Part shown: positions 42,792 through 55,233 of the stretch, piece after piece
Layout: every line of letters starts with the position of its first letter
Position numbering within the stretch: the first letter of the stretch is position 1
Assembly: GCA_902632515.1 (NCBI GenBank)
Contig: CACPDA010000004.1
Coordinates: forward strand, 1-61,517
DNA length: 61,517 bases
Source: an uncultured Pelagibacteraceae bacterium
GTDB lineage: Bacteria > Pseudomonadota > Alphaproteobacteria > Pelagibacterales > Pelagibacteraceae
Direction: 5' to 3'
Notes under the pieces: model-generated
Told to the model about the DNA's origin: nothing
Seen by the model: the letters and a program-made list of their open reading frames with translations, nothing else
The model's database searches: none
Translations under genes and position numbers: made by a program

Positions 42792-43160
42792 ATGACTGCG
42801 GATTTTTTAAAAGAATACTTGCCGATAATTTTATTCCTTATTATAGCTTTAGGCTTGAGTTGTGCATTTATTGTAATCAATTTTATCCTTTCTCCAAAAA
42901 ATCCAGACCCAGAAAAATTATCTGCATATGAATGTGGTTTTGAACCTTTTCAAGATTCTAGAATGGAATTTGATGTCAGATTTTATTTAGTTGCAATTCT
43001 TTTTATTATTTTTGATTTAGAAATTGCATTTTTATTTCCTTGGGCAATATCACTCGGTAATATTGGAATACTTGGCTTTTCTTCAATGATGATTTTTTTA
43101 TTTATACTTACAATTGGTTTTATTTATGAATGGAAAAAGGGCGCATTAGATTGGGAATGA
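42792..43160 (+). CDS. nuoA: NADH-quinone oxidoreductase subunit A
   Basis: 122 residues, three membrane spans. The family loop between spans one and two reads [20 protein letters not shown], with the conserved cysteine, and [20 protein letters not shown] forms the second span with the key acidic pair. Membrane arm subunit at the junction with the peripheral arm of complex I. First gene of the complete nuo operon, after a 209-base gap containing the end of the tRNA transcript and presumably the nuo promoter. Overlaps nuoB as ATGA. Confidence 0.96.
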   Translation: MTADFLKEYLPIILFLIIALGLSCAFIVINFILSPKNPDPEKLSAYECGFEPFQDSRMEFDVRFYLVAILFIIFDLEIAFLFPWAISLGNIGILGFSSMMIFLFILTIGFIYEWKKGALDWE

Positions 43161-43687
43161 TAATTAATAAAATGAATAACAAAACAGAACAAATACCCGA
43201 AGAATTTAAACAACTTGCTGAAGATTTTGGGAAAAATGGTTTCATTACAACTTCTCTTGATAATTTAATCAATTGGTCTAGAGCAGGCTCTCTTCATTGG
43301 ATGACTTTCGGTCTTGCTTGTTGTGCAGTAGAAATGATGCAGACAGCAATGCCAAGATATGATTTAGAAAGATTTGGGGCAGCACCAAGAGGATCACCAA
43401 GACAATCAGATGTAATGATTGTTGCTGGAACTCTCACAAATAAAATGGCGCCCGCACTAAGAAAAGTTTATGATCAAATGCCAGAACCAAGATATGTAAT
43501 ATCTATGGGGAGTTGCGCTAACGGTGGAGGCTATTATCACTATTCCTATTCTGTCGTGAGAGGCTGTGATCGAATAGTACCTGTCGATGTTTATGTTCCT
43601 GGATGTCCGCCCTCAGCTGAGGCACTTTTGTATGGAATAATGCAATTACAAAAAAAAATTAGAAACAAGGGTTCGTTTAATAGATAA
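43157..43687 (+). CDS. nuoB: NADH-quinone oxidoreductase subunit B
   Basis: 176 residues from the ATG at 43157, which overlaps the nuoA stop as ATGA; a start nine codons upstream would lie inside nuoA. Ligands of the N2 4Fe-4S cluster are in [25 protein letters not shown] and [13 protein letters not shown]2 is the last cluster in the chain and hands electrons to quinone, in the pocket formed with NuoD. Confidence 0.97.
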   Translation: MIINKMNNKTEQIPEEFKQLAEDFGKNGFITTSLDNLINWSRAGSLHWMTFGLACCAVEMMQTAMPRYDLERFGAAPRGSPRQSDVMIVAGTLTNKMAPALRKVYDQMPEPRYVISMGSCANGGGYYHYSYSVVRGCDRIVPVDVYVPGCPPSAEALLYGIMQLQKKIRNKGSFNR

Positions 43688-43688
43688 A

Positions 43689-44294
43689 ATGATAAATCTA
43701 ATTGACTTAGAAAAAAAAATTAATTCAGAGTTAGCAACTAAAATTAATAACACTGAAATAAAACATAATCAAATTTATATAGAAATAGATAAAGATGACT
43801 TAATAGATGTCACTTTATTTTTGAAAACAAACAAAGATACAAAATTTAGGCAGCTTATAGACATAACTGTTGTTGATTATCCTGAAAAAGCGCAAAGATT
43901 TAAAGTTGTATATTTATTTTTAAGTCATGAATTTAATCAAAGAATAATTCTAAGTTATTTTATTAATGAAAATGAAGTTATCAACTCTTTAACATCAATT
44001 TTCCCCGCAGCTAATTGGATGGAAAGAGAAGTTTTTGATATGTATGGGGTTAATTTTAAAAACCACCCTGATTTGAGAAGAATTCTTACAGATTACGGCT
44101 TTGAGGGCCATCCTTTGAGAAAAGATTTTCCATTAACTGGTCATTCTGAGGTTAGATATAGCGAGGAACAAAAAAAAGTTATTAATGAGCCAGTTAAACT
44201 AGAGCAGAATTACAGAAATTTTGATTACGAGAGCCCATGGGAAGGAACTCAATACATTAAAGAACAAACAAATACAGATGACAAAAAAAATTAA
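43689..44294 (+). CDS. nuoC: NADH-quinone oxidoreductase subunit C
   Basis: 201 residues of the 30-kDa subunit. The signature is [20 protein letters not shown] followed by [20 protein letters not shown], and the C-terminal [12 protein letters not shown] is also conserved. It binds NuoD in the peripheral arm. The gene is separate from nuoD, unlike the fused nuoCD of E. coli, as is normal in alphaproteobacteria, and overlaps it by 17 bases. Confidence 0.96.
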   Translation: MINLIDLEKKINSELATKINNTEIKHNQIYIEIDKDDLIDVTLFLKTNKDTKFRQLIDITVVDYPEKAQRFKVVYLFLSHEFNQRIILSYFINENEVINSLTSIFPAANWMEREVFDMYGVNFKNHPDLRRILTDYGFEGHPLRKDFPLTGHSEVRYSEEQKKVINEPVKLEQNYRNFDYESPWEGTQYIKEQTNTDDKKN

Positions 44295-45453
44295 AAACTT
44301 AAATTTAAACTTTGGCCCACAACATCCCGCTGCTCACGGCGTATTAAGACTAATTTTAGAGTTAGATGGTGAAGTCGTTGAAAAAGCAGATCCTCATATT
44401 GGTTTATTGCATAGAGGTACTGAAAAATTAATTGAAAATAAAACTTATATGCAAGCCGTACCGTACTTTGACCGACTTGATTATGTGGCTCCAATGAACC
44501 AAGAGCATGCTTTTGCACTAGCTGTAGAGAAAATATTAAATATTGAAGTTCCTATTAGAGCGCAATTTATAAGGGTTATGTTTTGTGAAATAGGAAGAAT
44601 CTTAAGTCATATTTTAAATGTAACTACCCAGGCTTTAGATGTAGGGGCATTAACACCATCTTTGTGGGGTTTTGAAGAAAGAGAGACTTTAATGACGTTT
44701 TACGAAAGAGCCTCTGGCTCACGACTACATGCTAATTATTTTAGAGCTGGGGGTGTACATCAAGATCTACCTGCTGGTTTGGAAAATGATATAGCTAAAT
44801 TTTGTGAAAGTTTTCCAAAAATAATAAATGATTTAGAGAATCTCTTAACAGACAACAGAATTTTTAAACAAAGAAATGTAGATATTGGAGTCGTTACTAA
44901 GGAAGATGCTTTGGATTATTCTTTTTCAGGAGTTATGATCAGAGGTTCTGGTGTTCCTTGGGATTTGAGAAAATCACAACCATATGATTGCTACGAACAG
45001 TTAGAATTTAAAATTCCCGTAGGAAAAAACGGTGATTGTTACGATCGATATTTGTGTAGAATTGAAGAAATGAAAGAAAGTGTATCAATTATTAAACAAT
45101 GTTTAGCCAAAATGGAAAAAGGCCCTATTAAAACTCTAGATGGAAAAATAACACCTCCATCAAAAAAAGAAATCAAACAATCTATGGAGGCTTTAATTCA
45201 TCATTTTAAATTATTTACAGAGGGATATAGAGTTCCAAAAGATGAAATTTATACGGCTGTTGAGGCTCCCAAAGGTGAATTTGGAGTATACTTAATTTCA
45301 GATGGCTCTAGTAAACCCTATAAATGTAAAATTAGGGCACCAGGATTTTCTCATTTACAGTCTATGGATTATTTAATTAGGGGTCATATGTTGGCAGATG
45401 TTCCTGCAGTATTAGGGTCCCTAGATATTGTTTTTGGAGAGGTAGATAGATGA
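44278..45453 (+). CDS. nuoD: NADH-quinone oxidoreductase subunit D
   Basis: 391 residues from the ATG at 44278 ([20 protein letters not shown]); an earlier in-frame TTG at 44221 would add 19 residues inside nuoC and is unlikely. The quinone-pocket histidine and tyrosine regions are present: [27 protein letters not shown] and [20 protein letters not shown]. The C-terminal GDVDR-like end reads FGEVDR. It forms the quinone-binding site with NuoB. Overlaps nuoE as ATGA. Confidence 0.97.
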   Translation: MTKKIKNLNLNFGPQHPAAHGVLRLILELDGEVVEKADPHIGLLHRGTEKLIENKTYMQAVPYFDRLDYVAPMNQEHAFALAVEKILNIEVPIRAQFIRVMFCEIGRILSHILNVTTQALDVGALTPSLWGFEERETLMTFYERASGSRLHANYFRAGGVHQDLPAGLENDIAKFCESFPKIINDLENLLTDNRIFKQRNVDIGVVTKEDALDYSFSGVMIRGSGVPWDLRKSQPYDCYEQLEFKIPVGKNGDCYDRYLCRIEEMKESVSIIKQCLAKMEKGPIKTLDGKITPPSKKEIKQSMEALIHHFKLFTEGYRVPKDEIYTAVEAPKGEFGVYLISDGSSKPYKCKIRAPGFSHLQSMDYLIRGHMLADVPAVLGSLDIVFGEVDR

Positions 45454-46058
45454 GTTTAAAAAGACCTGCCAAAAATCAGCCAGAAAATTTTGAATTTAGT
45501 TCCTCCTCGCTTGAGGCAGCAAAAGCAATGGTTGCGAAATATCCTAAAGGTAAACAACAGAGTGCAGTTATGGCATTACTATATATAGCTCAAAAGCAAA
45601 ATAATAATTGGATACCTTTAGCAGCAATGAAATATATCGCGAAGTTCTTAAATATGCCTTATATAAAAGTTTATGAGGTAGCAACTTTCTATTCAATGTA
45701 TAATTTATCTCCTGTAGGCAAATACTTTGTTCAAGTTTGCACAACAACACCATGTATGATTAGAGGTGCAAATAAATTGGTTGAGGCGTGTAAAGAAAAA
45801 ATTTCAGAAAATGAGTCTGAACTTTCAAATGACAAGAGCTGTTCTTGGACAGAAGTTGAATGCCTGGGTGCTTGCGTTAATGCTCCAATGATGCAAATAA
45901 ATGATGATTATTATGAAGATCTAGACAAAGAAAAAACTTTAAAAATTTTAGATAAAATTTTAAATGGTGAAACACCCAAACCTGGTTCTTATAGGGGAAG
46001 AATAAATAATGAGCCTGAAAATAATAGAAAAACACTAATGGATTTAAAAAATGCTTAA
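45450..46058 (+). CDS. nuoE: NADH-quinone oxidoreductase subunit E
   Basis: 202 residues of the 24-kDa subunit. The 2Fe-2S cluster N1a ligands are in [12 protein letters not shown] and [13 protein letters not shown]. The N-terminal three-helix bundle and the [20 protein letters not shown] segment are typical. The tail ([19 protein letters not shown]) is the extended alphaproteobacterial form. Overlaps nuoF by eight bases. Confidence 0.96.
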   Translation: MSLKRPAKNQPENFEFSSSSLEAAKAMVAKYPKGKQQSAVMALLYIAQKQNNNWIPLAAMKYIAKFLNMPYIKVYEVATFYSMYNLSPVGKYFVQVCTTTPCMIRGANKLVEACKEKISENESELSNDKSCSWTEVECLGACVNAPMMQINDDYYEDLDKEKTLKILDKILNGETPKPGSYRGRINNEPENNRKTLMDLKNA

Positions 46059-47379
46059 GGATCAAGATAGAATATTTCAAAATTTATATAATGATTTGGG
46101 TTCCGATTTGAGTTCATCTCAAAAAAGAGGTGACTGGCTTAATACTAAAGAGCTTACTGATAAAGGTAGAGATTGGATAATTAATGAAATTAAAGAATCC
46201 CAACTAAGAGGTAGAGGAGGAGCTGGCTTTCCAACTGGGTTAAAGTGGTCTTTTGCACCCAAGGAAGTTGGATCAAGACCTCACTATTTAGTGATTAATG
46301 GAGATGAATCCGAACCAGGAACTTGTAAAGATAGAGACATATTAAGATTTGAACCTCATAAATTAATTGAAGGATGTTTGATTGCCTCTTATGCTGTACA
46401 GGCTCATGTTTGTTATATTTATATAAGAGGTGAATATTTTATCGATGGACAAAAACTTCAAGCTGCTATTGACGAAGCTTATAAGAAAAATTTAATTGGC
46501 AAAAATGCAGCTGGAACAGGATGGGATTTAGATATTTATATTCATTATGGTGCAGGTGCTTATATTTGTGGTGAGGAGACAGCATTACTTGAAAGTATAG
46601 AGGGTAATAAAGGTCAACCAAGATTAAAACCACCTTTTCCTGCATTAATAGGACTTTACGGATGTCCTACAATAATTAACAATGTTGAAACTATTGCTGT
46701 AGTTCCAACAATTCTTAGAAGAGGAGGTAAATGGTTTGCTTCTCTTGGTAGAGAAAAAAATACAGGTACAAAGATTTTTTGTATATCTGGAAATGTCAAT
46801 AATCCATGTAATGTTGAGGAAGAAATGAACATACCTTTAAAAGAATTAATAGAAGTTCATGCTGGAGGCGTTATTGGAGGTTGGGATAATTTAAAAGCTG
46901 TTATTCCTGGTGGCTCCTCAATGCCTTTAATTCCTAAAGAAAAATGTGAAACATTAACTATGGATTTTGATTCCTTAATGGCTGAAAAAAGTGGATTGGG
47001 TACAGCTGGGATTGTCGTAATTAATAATGACCAGGATATTATTAAATGTATGGCTAGAATTGCAAGATTTTATAAACATGAAAGTTGTGGTCAATGTACA
47101 CCTTGTAGAGAAGGATCAGGTTGGATGTGGAGAATGCTTGAAAGAATGGCAAAAGGTGAAGCTTCCAGAGATGAAATAGAAATGCTTGGTGATGTAACCA
47201 AACAAATTGAAGGACATACTATTTGCGCATTTGGTGAAGGATCTTCATGGCCAGTCCAAGGTTTATTGAGACATTTTAAAGATGAAATAAAAAAAAGAAA
47301 TAAATTTGATCCAATAGTTAAGGATAATAAAAATATTCCTTATCTAGTAGATCAACACTTATTAGATAAAAATGCTTAA
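46051..47379 (+). CDS. nuoF: NADH-quinone oxidoreductase subunit F
   Basis: 442 residues. It carries the NADH site and [19 protein letters not shown] is the nucleotide loop, [17 protein letters not shown] and [19 protein letters not shown] bind FMN, and [12 protein letters not shown] supplies three cysteines of cluster N3, with the fourth in HTICAFGE. Entry point of electrons into complex I. Overlaps nuoG by eight bases. Confidence 0.97.
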   Translation: MLKDQDRIFQNLYNDLGSDLSSSQKRGDWLNTKELTDKGRDWIINEIKESQLRGRGGAGFPTGLKWSFAPKEVGSRPHYLVINGDESEPGTCKDRDILRFEPHKLIEGCLIASYAVQAHVCYIYIRGEYFIDGQKLQAAIDEAYKKNLIGKNAAGTGWDLDIYIHYGAGAYICGEETALLESIEGNKGQPRLKPPFPALIGLYGCPTIINNVETIAVVPTILRRGGKWFASLGREKNTGTKIFCISGNVNNPCNVEEEMNIPLKELIEVHAGGVIGGWDNLKAVIPGGSSMPLIPKEKCETLTMDFDSLMAEKSGLGTAGIVVINNDQDIIKCMARIARFYKHESCGQCTPCREGSGWMWRMLERMAKGEASRDEIEMLGDVTKQIEGHTICAFGEGSSWPVQGLLRHFKDEIKKRNKFDPIVKDNKNIPYLVDQHLLDKNA

Positions 47380-49405
47380 ATTAAAAGTGAATGATATAGA
47401 GGTTGAAGTTGAAGAAGGTTTAACAGTTCTTCAAGCATGTGAAAAAGCTGGAGCTGAAATTCCAAGATTTTGTTATCATGAAAAATTATCAATTGCTGGT
47501 AATTGTAGAATGTGTTTAGTTGAAATGGAAAAATCTCCTAAACCAATTGCCTCTTGTGCAATGCCGGCTGCAGATGGAATGGTTATAAAAACTAATACTC
47601 CCAAAATTGAGAAATCAAGAAAAGGTGTCATGGAATTTTTATTAGCAAATCATCCTTTAGATTGTCCCGTTTGTGACCAAGGAGGTGAATGTGACCTTCA
47701 AGATCAATCTATGTTTTATGGAATAGATAAATCAAGATTTAAGGAAAATAAAAGGGCAGTTCCAGATAAAAATATGGGTCCTTTAATTAAAACTCAAATG
47801 ACAAGATGTATTCACTGTACACGGTGTGTGAGATTTGCAACTGAAGTTGCTGGAGTGCCTGAATTAGGAGCGATAGGAAGAGGTGAAGATATGCAAATTA
47901 CAACATATCTTGAACAGTCAGTGCAATCAGAATTATCCGGAAATGTTATTGATCTTTGTCCTGTAGGTGCTCTAACCTCAAAACCTTATGTTTTTGAAGC
48001 TAGACCTTGGGAATTGAAAAAAACAGAGACTATAGATGTAATGGATGCTGTTGGCTCAAATATAAGAGTAGATACATATGATTGGGAAGTAAAAAGAATT
48101 TTACCAATTACTAATGAAGACATTAATGAAGAATGGATTTCTGATAAGACAAGATATGCATGTGATGGATTATTAAATCAAAGATTAGATACTCCATACA
48201 TAAAATATAATAATAAATTTGAAAAAGCGTCATGGGATGAAGTTTATAAAATTATTAAATCTAAAATAGAAAATACAGATAAGGAAAAAATATGTGGTTT
48301 TGTTGGAGATCTAACAAATATGGAATCAAGTTTTATTTTTAAAGAATTTTTTGAACGAACAATCGATACAAAAAAATATGAATCTAGATCAACAAAAAAT
48401 TTTATTAATACCACAATGAGGAAAGATTATCTATTTAACTCAACAATTAATGGAATTGAAGATACTGATTTAATTTTATTAATAGGAACAAATCCAAGAT
48501 TTGAAGCAACAATGATTAATGCTAGAATTCGAAAAGCCTATATTAATAATGATACAAAAATTATTTCTTTAAATGATATTGGTGATTTGACTTATGATTA
48601 TGAAAGCTTGGATGGAAAAACACAAACTATTAAAGATATAATTGAAAATAAAAATGAAATTTCAAAAAAAATTATTAATTCAAAAAATCCTATGATTATA
48701 TTTGGTGAGTCTTTTTTAAAAATTAAGTCAGCAAAATATTTATTTAATTCATTTAAAGAATTTCTATCTAGAAATAATAAATTTAAAGAAGATTGGAATC
48801 CAATAAATATATTATCTACAGATGCCTCAACTGTTGGAAGTTTGGATTTAGATATAATTGATGAAAGCAATCGATTGCTAGATGATCTTAATGAAAATAA
48901 ATTTGAAATTATTTATTTACTTGGACAAGATAATTTAAACTTTAAAAAGAAAAATGAATTTATTATTTATCAAGGAAGTCATGGAGATAAAGGAGCGGAA
49001 ATTGCTGATATCATTCTTCCAGGAGCAGCTTTTACTGAACAATCTGCACATTATACTAATTTAGAGGGTAAAATTCAAAAAGCTTATAAGGCATCATATC
49101 CACCAGGTGAATCAAAAGAGGATTGGCAGGTAATTAATGATCTTGCTGAGGTAATAAACAATAGAAAACTTTTTAACGATAGAGAAGAACTTGAAAGTAG
49201 CATGTTTAATTACTTGAAATTGAAGAAAGAACAAGACAAATTAAATTTAACAAATGAGATAAACCAGAATGATTTTATTAACGAAAATCTAATCGTAAAA
49301 TTTAAAGATTATTATTTTTCTAATGTCATTGCTCGTTCATCAAAAACAATGTTTGAGTGTAACAATTCAAAAATAGATTTAAAGAAAACTGGAACAGAAG
49401 GTTAA
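47372..49405 (+). CDS. nuoG: NADH-quinone oxidoreductase subunit G
   Basis: 677 residues. The N-terminal ferredoxin domain has [15 protein letters not shown] for the 2Fe-2S cluster, followed by the HxxxC-type N5 site [19 protein letters not shown] and the N4 site [14 protein letters not shown]. The C-terminal molybdopterin-like domain is degenerate, as usual, and more divergent and asparagine rich than the first 250 residues. It conducts electrons from NuoF towards NuoI. Followed by nuoH after three bases. Confidence 0.96.
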   Translation: MLKLKVNDIEVEVEEGLTVLQACEKAGAEIPRFCYHEKLSIAGNCRMCLVEMEKSPKPIASCAMPAADGMVIKTNTPKIEKSRKGVMEFLLANHPLDCPVCDQGGECDLQDQSMFYGIDKSRFKENKRAVPDKNMGPLIKTQMTRCIHCTRCVRFATEVAGVPELGAIGRGEDMQITTYLEQSVQSELSGNVIDLCPVGALTSKPYVFEARPWELKKTETIDVMDAVGSNIRVDTYDWEVKRILPITNEDINEEWISDKTRYACDGLLNQRLDTPYIKYNNKFEKASWDEVYKIIKSKIENTDKEKICGFVGDLTNMESSFIFKEFFERTIDTKKYESRSTKNFINTTMRKDYLFNSTINGIEDTDLILLIGTNPRFEATMINARIRKAYINNDTKIISLNDIGDLTYDYESLDGKTQTIKDIIENKNEISKKIINSKNPMIIFGESFLKIKSAKYLFNSFKEFLSRNNKFKEDWNPINILSTDASTVGSLDLDIIDESNRLLDDLNENKFEIIYLLGQDNLNFKKKNEFIIYQGSHGDKGAEIADIILPGAAFTEQSAHYTNLEGKIQKAYKASYPPGESKEDWQVINDLAEVINNRKLFNDREELESSMFNYLKLKKEQDKLNLTNEINQNDFINENLIVKFKDYYFSNVIARSSKTMFECNNSKIDLKKTGTEG

Positions 49406-49408
49406 CAA

Positions 49409-50407
49409 ATGGAATATGTGAATATTATTTTTCAAGAAACTTATAAAATTTTATTTTTACTTGTTCCTGTTTTGGTTTCGGTTGCAATGATTGTTTGGTT
49501 GGACCGGAGGGTTTGGGCTTTTGTTCAAAAAAGACAAGGTCCTAATGTTGTTGGTCCATTTGGATTACTACAATCTCTTGCTGATGCACTTAAATATATC
49601 TTTAAAGAAATAATTATTCCTGCAAGCTCAAATAAAATAATTTTTATTCTCGCTCCAATTATCACCATGACTTTGGCTTTAATATCTTGGGCAGTAATTC
49701 CTTTTGGTTTTGAGCAAGTATTAGCCGATATAAACGTTGGAATATTATATATTTTTGCTGTTTCATCTCTTGGTGTTTATGGAATAATTATGGGCGGGTG
49801 GGCTTCAAATTCAAAATATCCATTTTTAGGTGCAATTAGATCAGCAGCACAAATGGTATCTTATGAAGTGTCAATTGGTATCATTATTATTAATGTTTTG
49901 TTATGTGTAGGATCATTAAATTTGAACGATATTGTTATCGCTCAAAAGGATATGTGGTTTATAATACCATTGTTTCCGATGTTTGTAATTTATTTTATAT
50001 CAGCATTAGCAGAAACTAATAGACCACCCTTTGACTTACCTGAGGCGGAAGCAGAATTGGTAGCAGGTTATCAAACAGAATATTCAGGAATGATGTATGC
50101 AATGTTTTGGTTAGGAGAATATGCAAATATTTTATTAATGTGTGCATTAGGCTCAATCTTGTTTTTAGGTGGATGGTTATCACCAATTGATTTTTATCCA
50201 TTTAATTTATTACCAGGCGCTGTTTGGTTAATTTTTAAAATTTTATTTTTATTTATTCTTTTTGCATTAGTTAAAGCCATTGTCCCAAGATATAGATATG
50301 ACCAACTAATGAGACTAGGTTGGAAAATATTTTTACCATTATCTTTGACTTATGTTGTTCTAACAGCAAGCTATCTTTTTTATTTCAACCTTTTACCGAC
50401 GATTTAA
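49409..50407 (+). CDS. nuoH: NADH-quinone oxidoreductase subunit H
   Basis: 332 residues, eight membrane spans. Conserved loops include [39 protein letters not shown] and the acidic [20 protein letters not shown] region. The subunit forms the quinone channel and links electron transfer to the proton-pumping arm. nuoI begins immediately after its stop. Confidence 0.97.
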   Translation: MEYVNIIFQETYKILFLLVPVLVSVAMIVWLDRRVWAFVQKRQGPNVVGPFGLLQSLADALKYIFKEIIIPASSNKIIFILAPIITMTLALISWAVIPFGFEQVLADINVGILYIFAVSSLGVYGIIMGGWASNSKYPFLGAIRSAAQMVSYEVSIGIIIINVLLCVGSLNLNDIVIAQKDMWFIIPLFPMFVIYFISALAETNRPPFDLPEAEAELVAGYQTEYSGMMYAMFWLGEYANILLMCALGSILFLGGWLSPIDFYPFNLLPGAVWLIFKILFLFILFALVKAIVPRYRYDQLMRLGWKIFLPLSLTYVVLTASYLFYFNLLPTI

Positions 50408-50893
50408 ATGAAAATTACCAGATTCTTAAAAACTATATTAATGACAGATTTTTTAAGCGGGCTCTTGATTGCAATTAAAGAATTATTTAAGTCAAAAAAA
50501 ACAATTAATTATCCATTTGAAAAAGGAAAAATAAGTCCAAGGTATAGAGGAGAACATGCGCTTAGGAGATATCCCAATGGTGAGGAAAGATGTATTGCAT
50601 GTAAATTATGTGAAGCAGTATGTCCAGCACAAGCAATTACTATTGAGTCTTCAGAAAGATCAGATGGTAGTAGAAAAACTACACGTTATGATATTGATAT
50701 GATGAAGTGTATTTATTGTGGATTATGTGAAGAGTCTTGTCCAGTAGATGCAATAGTTCAGGGACCAAATTTTGAATTTTCAACAGAAACTAGAGAAGAA
50801 CTTTATTACACAAAAGAAAAACTTCTAGATAATGGAGATAGATGGGAAAATATTTTAGCAGCAAATATTAAAACTGATAATCCATACAGATAA
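50408..50893 (+). CDS. nuoI: NADH-quinone oxidoreductase subunit I
   Basis: 161 residues. Two 4Fe-4S clusters (N6a, N6b) are set by [15 protein letters not shown] and [15 protein letters not shown]. The amphipathic N-terminus and [20 protein letters not shown] segment are those of the TYKY-type subunit. It connects NuoG clusters with N2 in NuoB. Confidence 0.97.
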   Translation: MKITRFLKTILMTDFLSGLLIAIKELFKSKKTINYPFEKGKISPRYRGEHALRRYPNGEERCIACKLCEAVCPAQAITIESSERSDGSRKTTRYDIDMMKCIYCGLCEESCPVDAIVQGPNFEFSTETREELYYTKEKLLDNGDRWENILAANIKTDNPYR

Positions 50894-50897
50894 TTTA

Positions 50898-51530
50898 ATG
50901 ATAGCCCACGCAATTTTTTTTTATTTCTTTTCTTTCGTAGCTATTGTTTCAGCTATTATGGTTACAGCTTCCAAAAATACTGTTCACTCTGTTTTTTTTC
51001 TTATATTAGATTTTATAAGTATTTCTTGTTTATTCATAATGATTGGTGCAGAATTTTTAGGAATGATAATGTTAATAGTTTATGTTGGTGCAGTAGCAGT
51101 CTTATTTTTATTTGTAGTTATGATGTTGAATGTTGCACAACAAAAAAATCAATGGTTTCTTTCAAAATCAAGCTCAGGTCATATTCCTATCGGTTTAATC
51201 ATAAGCGCAATTATTTTTTTTGAATTAATAATTGTTGTTGGTGGATGGAAATACAAACCTGATTTAGTAAATAAAGATAATGCTACCCTTACTACAGATA
51301 TAAGTAATACACATTCTTTGGGACAAGTTTTATATACTGATTATATTCATATTTTTCAAATAAGTGGAATGATTTTATTAATCGCAATGATTGGAGCTAT
51401 AGTACTTACGTTCAGACAAAGAGAAGGCGTAAAAAAACAGAGTTATGTAAAACAAATTTCAAGAGAAAGATCTGAAGGAGTTGAAGTTCTTGAAGTATCC
51501 TCAAATAAGGGAGTAAAAATTGATGACTGA
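50898..51530 (+). CDS. nuoJ: NADH-quinone oxidoreductase subunit J
   Basis: 210 residues, five membrane spans. The conserved third span with a pi-bulge reads [20 protein letters not shown], the glycine/tyrosine site of complex I activity switching. The tail ends with a charged soluble stretch ([20 protein letters not shown]). Overlaps nuoK by eight bases. Confidence 0.95.
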   Translation: MIAHAIFFYFFSFVAIVSAIMVTASKNTVHSVFFLILDFISISCLFIMIGAEFLGMIMLIVYVGAVAVLFLFVVMMLNVAQQKNQWFLSKSSSGHIPIGLIISAIIFFELIIVVGGWKYKPDLVNKDNATLTTDISNTHSLGQVLYTDYIHIFQISGMILLIAMIGAIVLTFRQREGVKKQSYVKQISRERSEGVEVLEVSSNKGVKIDD

Positions 51531-51834
51531 AATAGATTTAGGGCATTATTTAACTTTAGGTGCTATTATTTTTACGATTGGTGTTATTGGAATTTTTTTA
51601 AACAGAAAGAATATTATTGTAATTTTGATGAGTATTGAATTGATATTGCTTGCAGTTAATATTAATTTGGTATCATTTTCTATATATTTAGATGATTTAT
51701 CAGGTCAAGTATTTACATTATTTATTTTAACAGTCGCAGCAGCTGAAGCTGCGATAGGATTAGCGATTATTGTAGTTTATTATAGAAATTCTGGAACAAT
51801 ACGTGTTGAAGATATTGACAAGTTGAAAGGATAA
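51523..51834 (+). CDS. nuoK: NADH-quinone oxidoreductase subunit K
   Basis: 103 residues from the ATG at 51523; a TTG one codon earlier is possible but not needed. Three membrane spans with conserved glutamates in [15 protein letters not shown] and [18 protein letters not shown], part of the proton path. Followed by nuoL after one base. Confidence 0.96.
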   Translation: MTEIDLGHYLTLGAIIFTIGVIGIFLNRKNIIVILMSIELILLAVNINLVSFSIYLDDLSGQVFTLFILTVAAAEAAIGLAIIVVYYRNSGTIRVEDIDKLKG

Positions 51835-51835
51835 A

Positions 51836-53749
51836 ATGGAAATTTTAATTTTAGCTTTACCTTTAATAGCTTCAATAATCTCAGGTTTTTTTGGAAAATT
51901 TATTGGAGACAGAAATTCAGAAATCGTTACAAGTTTAATGGTTTCAATTTCAGCAATAATTTCTGTATCAGTTTTACACGAAGTAATAGTTAATCAATAT
52001 CAAGATAATATAATTATCGCTACATGGATTAGTTCTGGATCTTTAGATGTAAATTGGTCTATGAAAATTGATGCTTTATCAGCAGTGATGCTTGTAGTTG
52101 TAACATCAGTTTCTGCTTTAGTTCATATTTATTCAATTGGATATATGTCACATGATCCACATAAACCTAGATTCATGGCTTATTTGTCATTGTTTACTTT
52201 TGCAATGTTAATGTTGGTAACTTCTGATAACTTTATTCAATTATTTTTTGGTTGGGAGGGAGTTGGTCTCTGCTCTTATTTTTTAATTGGTTTTTGGTTT
52301 AAAAGAGAGTCGGCGAATGCAGCAGCAATAAAAGCATTTGTAGTAAATAGAGTGGGTGATTTTGGTTTTGCTTTAGGAATATTTTTAATTTTTTATTTAT
52401 TTGGAACTGTAAATTACTCTGAAGTTTTTGATCAAATCCCATCAATTTCAGATAAAGAATTGGTTTTTTTAGGAATTGAAGTAAATGCAATAAATTTAAT
52501 TTGTATACTTTTATTTATTGGAGCAATGGGTAAATCTGCGCAAATTTTACTACATACTTGGTTGCCAGATGCTATGGAAGGTCCAACACCAGTCTCAGCT
52601 TTGATACATGCAGCAACTATGGTAACTGCAGGTGTTTTTTTGGTTGTTAGGTGTTCTCCAATTTATGAGTACTCAGAATTAGCATTAAATATAATCACTA
52701 TTGTAGGAATGAGTACAGCTTTTTTTGCTGCTTCTGTAGCTTTAGTACAAAATGACATAAAGAAAATAATTGCCTATTCAACTTGTAGTCAATTAGGTTA
52801 TATGTTTTTTGCAGCTGGAGTAGGAGCTTATAATGTTGCAATGTTTCATTTATTTACGCATGCTTTTTTTAAAGCTTTGTTATTCTTAGGATCTGGATCA
52901 GTTATTCATGCATTTAAAGATGAACAAAATATAAATAGCATGGGAGGTGTATGGAAAAAACTTCCTTATACCTATGCATTAATGATCATAGGAACCTTAG
53001 CTTTAACTGGATTTCCATTATTGTCGGGTTTTTATTCTAAAGATGCAATCATTGAGTTCGCTTATTTAAGAGGAAATACAACAGGCTTTTATGCTGCTGG
53101 TATAGGTATTTTTACAGCTTTTCTTACTTCAATATATTCCTGGAGGTTAATGTTTAAAACTTTTCATGGTGAATATAATAACAAAAATATCAAAATAGAA
53201 GAAACACATGAATCTCCTCTTGTGATGTTAGTGCCATTAATTTTTCTTTCAATTGGAGCAGTATTTGCTGGTTTTGCTTTTAAAGAATTATTTATTGGTT
53301 ATGATTCGGTAAATAATTTTTGGACAGATTCAATTTTATTTTTGGAACCTTTAAGTAAGGATCATCCACCATTTTGGTTTCTAATTTTAACGCCAACTTT
53401 AGTAATTTTATCAATTCCAATTGCTTATTATTTATTTGTTAAGAATAAAAAAATACCCGAACAAATAGCTACTATTAATAAACCTTTATATAATTTTTTA
53501 TTAAACAAATGGTATTTTGATGAACTTTATGATGTTTTATTTGTCAAATCATCCAAAAAAATAGGATTATTTTTGTGGAAGTTTTTTGATTTGAAAATTA
53601 TTGATGGATTTGGTCCAGATGGTATTTCAGCACTTATCAAAAGGTTTTCTATTAAAGCCAATAAGTTTCAAAGTGGATTTATCTATCAATATGCATTTGT
53701 AATGTTACTTGGATTTTCAGCTTTATTAACATTTTTAATTGTGAAATAA
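51836..53749 (+). CDS. nuoL: NADH-quinone oxidoreductase subunit L
   Basis: 637 residues, the largest antiporter-like subunit with about 16 spans. The first conserved region is FFGWEGVGLCSYFLIGFW, with the essential glutamate; LLHTWLPDAMEGPTPVSALI is the core lysine/histidine region, and KKIIAYSTCSQLGYMFFAAG follows. The C-terminal lateral helix region (PLYNFLLNKWYFDELYD) is present. Proton-pumping end of the membrane arm. Confidence 0.97.
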   Translation: MEILILALPLIASIISGFFGKFIGDRNSEIVTSLMVSISAIISVSVLHEVIVNQYQDNIIIATWISSGSLDVNWSMKIDALSAVMLVVVTSVSALVHIYSIGYMSHDPHKPRFMAYLSLFTFAMLMLVTSDNFIQLFFGWEGVGLCSYFLIGFWFKRESANAAAIKAFVVNRVGDFGFALGIFLIFYLFGTVNYSEVFDQIPSISDKELVFLGIEVNAINLICILLFIGAMGKSAQILLHTWLPDAMEGPTPVSALIHAATMVTAGVFLVVRCSPIYEYSELALNIITIVGMSTAFFAASVALVQNDIKKIIAYSTCSQLGYMFFAAGVGAYNVAMFHLFTHAFFKALLFLGSGSVIHAFKDEQNINSMGGVWKKLPYTYALMIIGTLALTGFPLLSGFYSKDAIIEFAYLRGNTTGFYAAGIGIFTAFLTSIYSWRLMFKTFHGEYNNKNIKIEETHESPLVMLVPLIFLSIGAVFAGFAFKELFIGYDSVNNFWTDSILFLEPLSKDHPPFWFLILTPTLVILSIPIAYYLFVKNKKIPEQIATINKPLYNFLLNKWYFDELYDVLFVKSSKKIGLFLWKFFDLKIIDGFGPDGISALIKRFSIKANKFQSGFIYQYAFVMLLGFSALLTFLIVK

Positions 53750-55233
53750 TGGATTTTCCTATTCTCTCCTCTTTAATTTTACTTCCAACTATTGGCTCTT
53801 TATTTATATTTTTTACTAGAAGTACCGAAAAAGAAAATAATGCAGTTAAATACGTTGCTTTATTCACCTCTTGTGTAAATTTTTTTTTATCTATTTATTT
53901 ATGGGCCTTGTTTGATCAAACAACGTCTGAGTTTCAATTTGTTGAGGATAGAGTTTGGATTGAAAATTTTATAAATTATAAAGTAGGTATTGATGGAATT
54001 TCCATCTTATTTGTTTTACTAACAACATTTATAACACCGCTATGCATTATATCGATTAATAATTCCATAAAGAATAGACTTAGCGAATTTTTGATAGCTG
54101 TATTAATTATGGAATCATTTATGATCGGTGTCTTTTGTTCTTTAGATCTCATTGTATTTTATCTATTCTTTGAGGCTGGTTTAATTCCAATGTTTCTAAT
54201 CATAGGAATTTGGGGTGGATTAAGACGGGTATATTCTGCTTTTAAATTCTTTTTGTATACCTTATTGGGATCAGTGCTAATGTTAGTGGCAATAATTTCT
54301 ATATATTGGATAACAGGAACAACAGATGTAATTGAGCTTTATGAAATTGGGATAGATGTCAAATACCAAAATCTTTTATGGTTAGCCTTTTTTAGTTCGT
54401 TTGCAGTAAAAACACCAATGTGGCCAGTTCATACATGGTTACCGGATGCTCATGTTGAGGCACCGACAGCAGGATCAGTTTTATTAGCCGCAATTTTATT
54501 AAAAATGGCAGGCTATGGATTCATTAGATTTTCATTAGGTTTATTCCCTGTTGCTTCAGAAGTTTTTACACCTTTAATTTATACATTAAGTGTTATCGCA
54601 ATAATTTTTACCTCTTTAATCGCCTTAATGCAGGAAGATATGAAAAAATTAATTGCTTATTCATCAATTGCGCATATGGGATTTGTAACATTGGGAATTT
54701 TTACACTTCAACAACAAGGTATTGAAGGAAGTATTATTCAAATGATTAGTCACGGCATTGTCGCAGCAGCACTTTTCTTATGTGTTGGAGTTGTTTATGA
54801 TAGAATGCATTCTAGATTAATTAATACCTATGGTGGAATTGTTAGCATAATTCCAAAATATTCCATATTATTCATGTTATTTACTTTGGCAGCTTTAGGT
54901 TTGCCAGGAACAAGTGGTTTTGTTGGAGAGTTTTTAATTTTAATGGCAGCCTTTAAAGATAACTTTTTAGTAGCTGTAATTGCAAGTTTAGGTGTAATTA
55001 TAGGTGCTGCTTATATGTTATGGTTGTATAAGAGAGTGGTTTTTGGAAAATTGATAAATTCTGATTTAAAACAAATGATTGATTTAAATAAATCAGAATT
55101 ATTTATATTATCATGCTTGGCAATACCCACTTTATTCTTTGGATTTTATCCAGATCCTTTAATAAATACCATTGAAGTTTCAATATCAGATTTGATTGAA
55201 ATGTATAATTTTAAATTAGCGAGTAAATTATAA
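53749..55233 (+). CDS. nuoM: NADH-quinone oxidoreductase subunit M
   Basis: 494 residues with about 14 spans. Landmarks are VFYLFFEAGLIPMFLIIGIW with the conserved glutamate, TPMWPVHTWLPDAHVEAPTA and DMKKLIAYSSIAHMGFV. Antiporter-like proton channel subunit. Overlaps both nuoL and nuoN by one base (TAATGG pattern). Confidence 0.97.
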   Translation: MDFPILSSLILLPTIGSLFIFFTRSTEKENNAVKYVALFTSCVNFFLSIYLWALFDQTTSEFQFVEDRVWIENFINYKVGIDGISILFVLLTTFITPLCIISINNSIKNRLSEFLIAVLIMESFMIGVFCSLDLIVFYLFFEAGLIPMFLIIGIWGGLRRVYSAFKFFLYTLLGSVLMLVAIISIYWITGTTDVIELYEIGIDVKYQNLLWLAFFSSFAVKTPMWPVHTWLPDAHVEAPTAGSVLLAAILLKMAGYGFIRFSLGLFPVASEVFTPLIYTLSVIAIIFTSLIALMQEDMKKLIAYSSIAHMGFVTLGIFTLQQQGIEGSIIQMISHGIVAAALFLCVGVVYDRMHSRLINTYGGIVSIIPKYSILFMLFTLAALGLPGTSGFVGEFLILMAAFKDNFLVAVIASLGVIIGAAYMLWLYKRVVFGKLINSDLKQMIDLNKSELFILSCLAIPTLFFGFYPDPLINTIEVSISDLIEMYNFKLASKL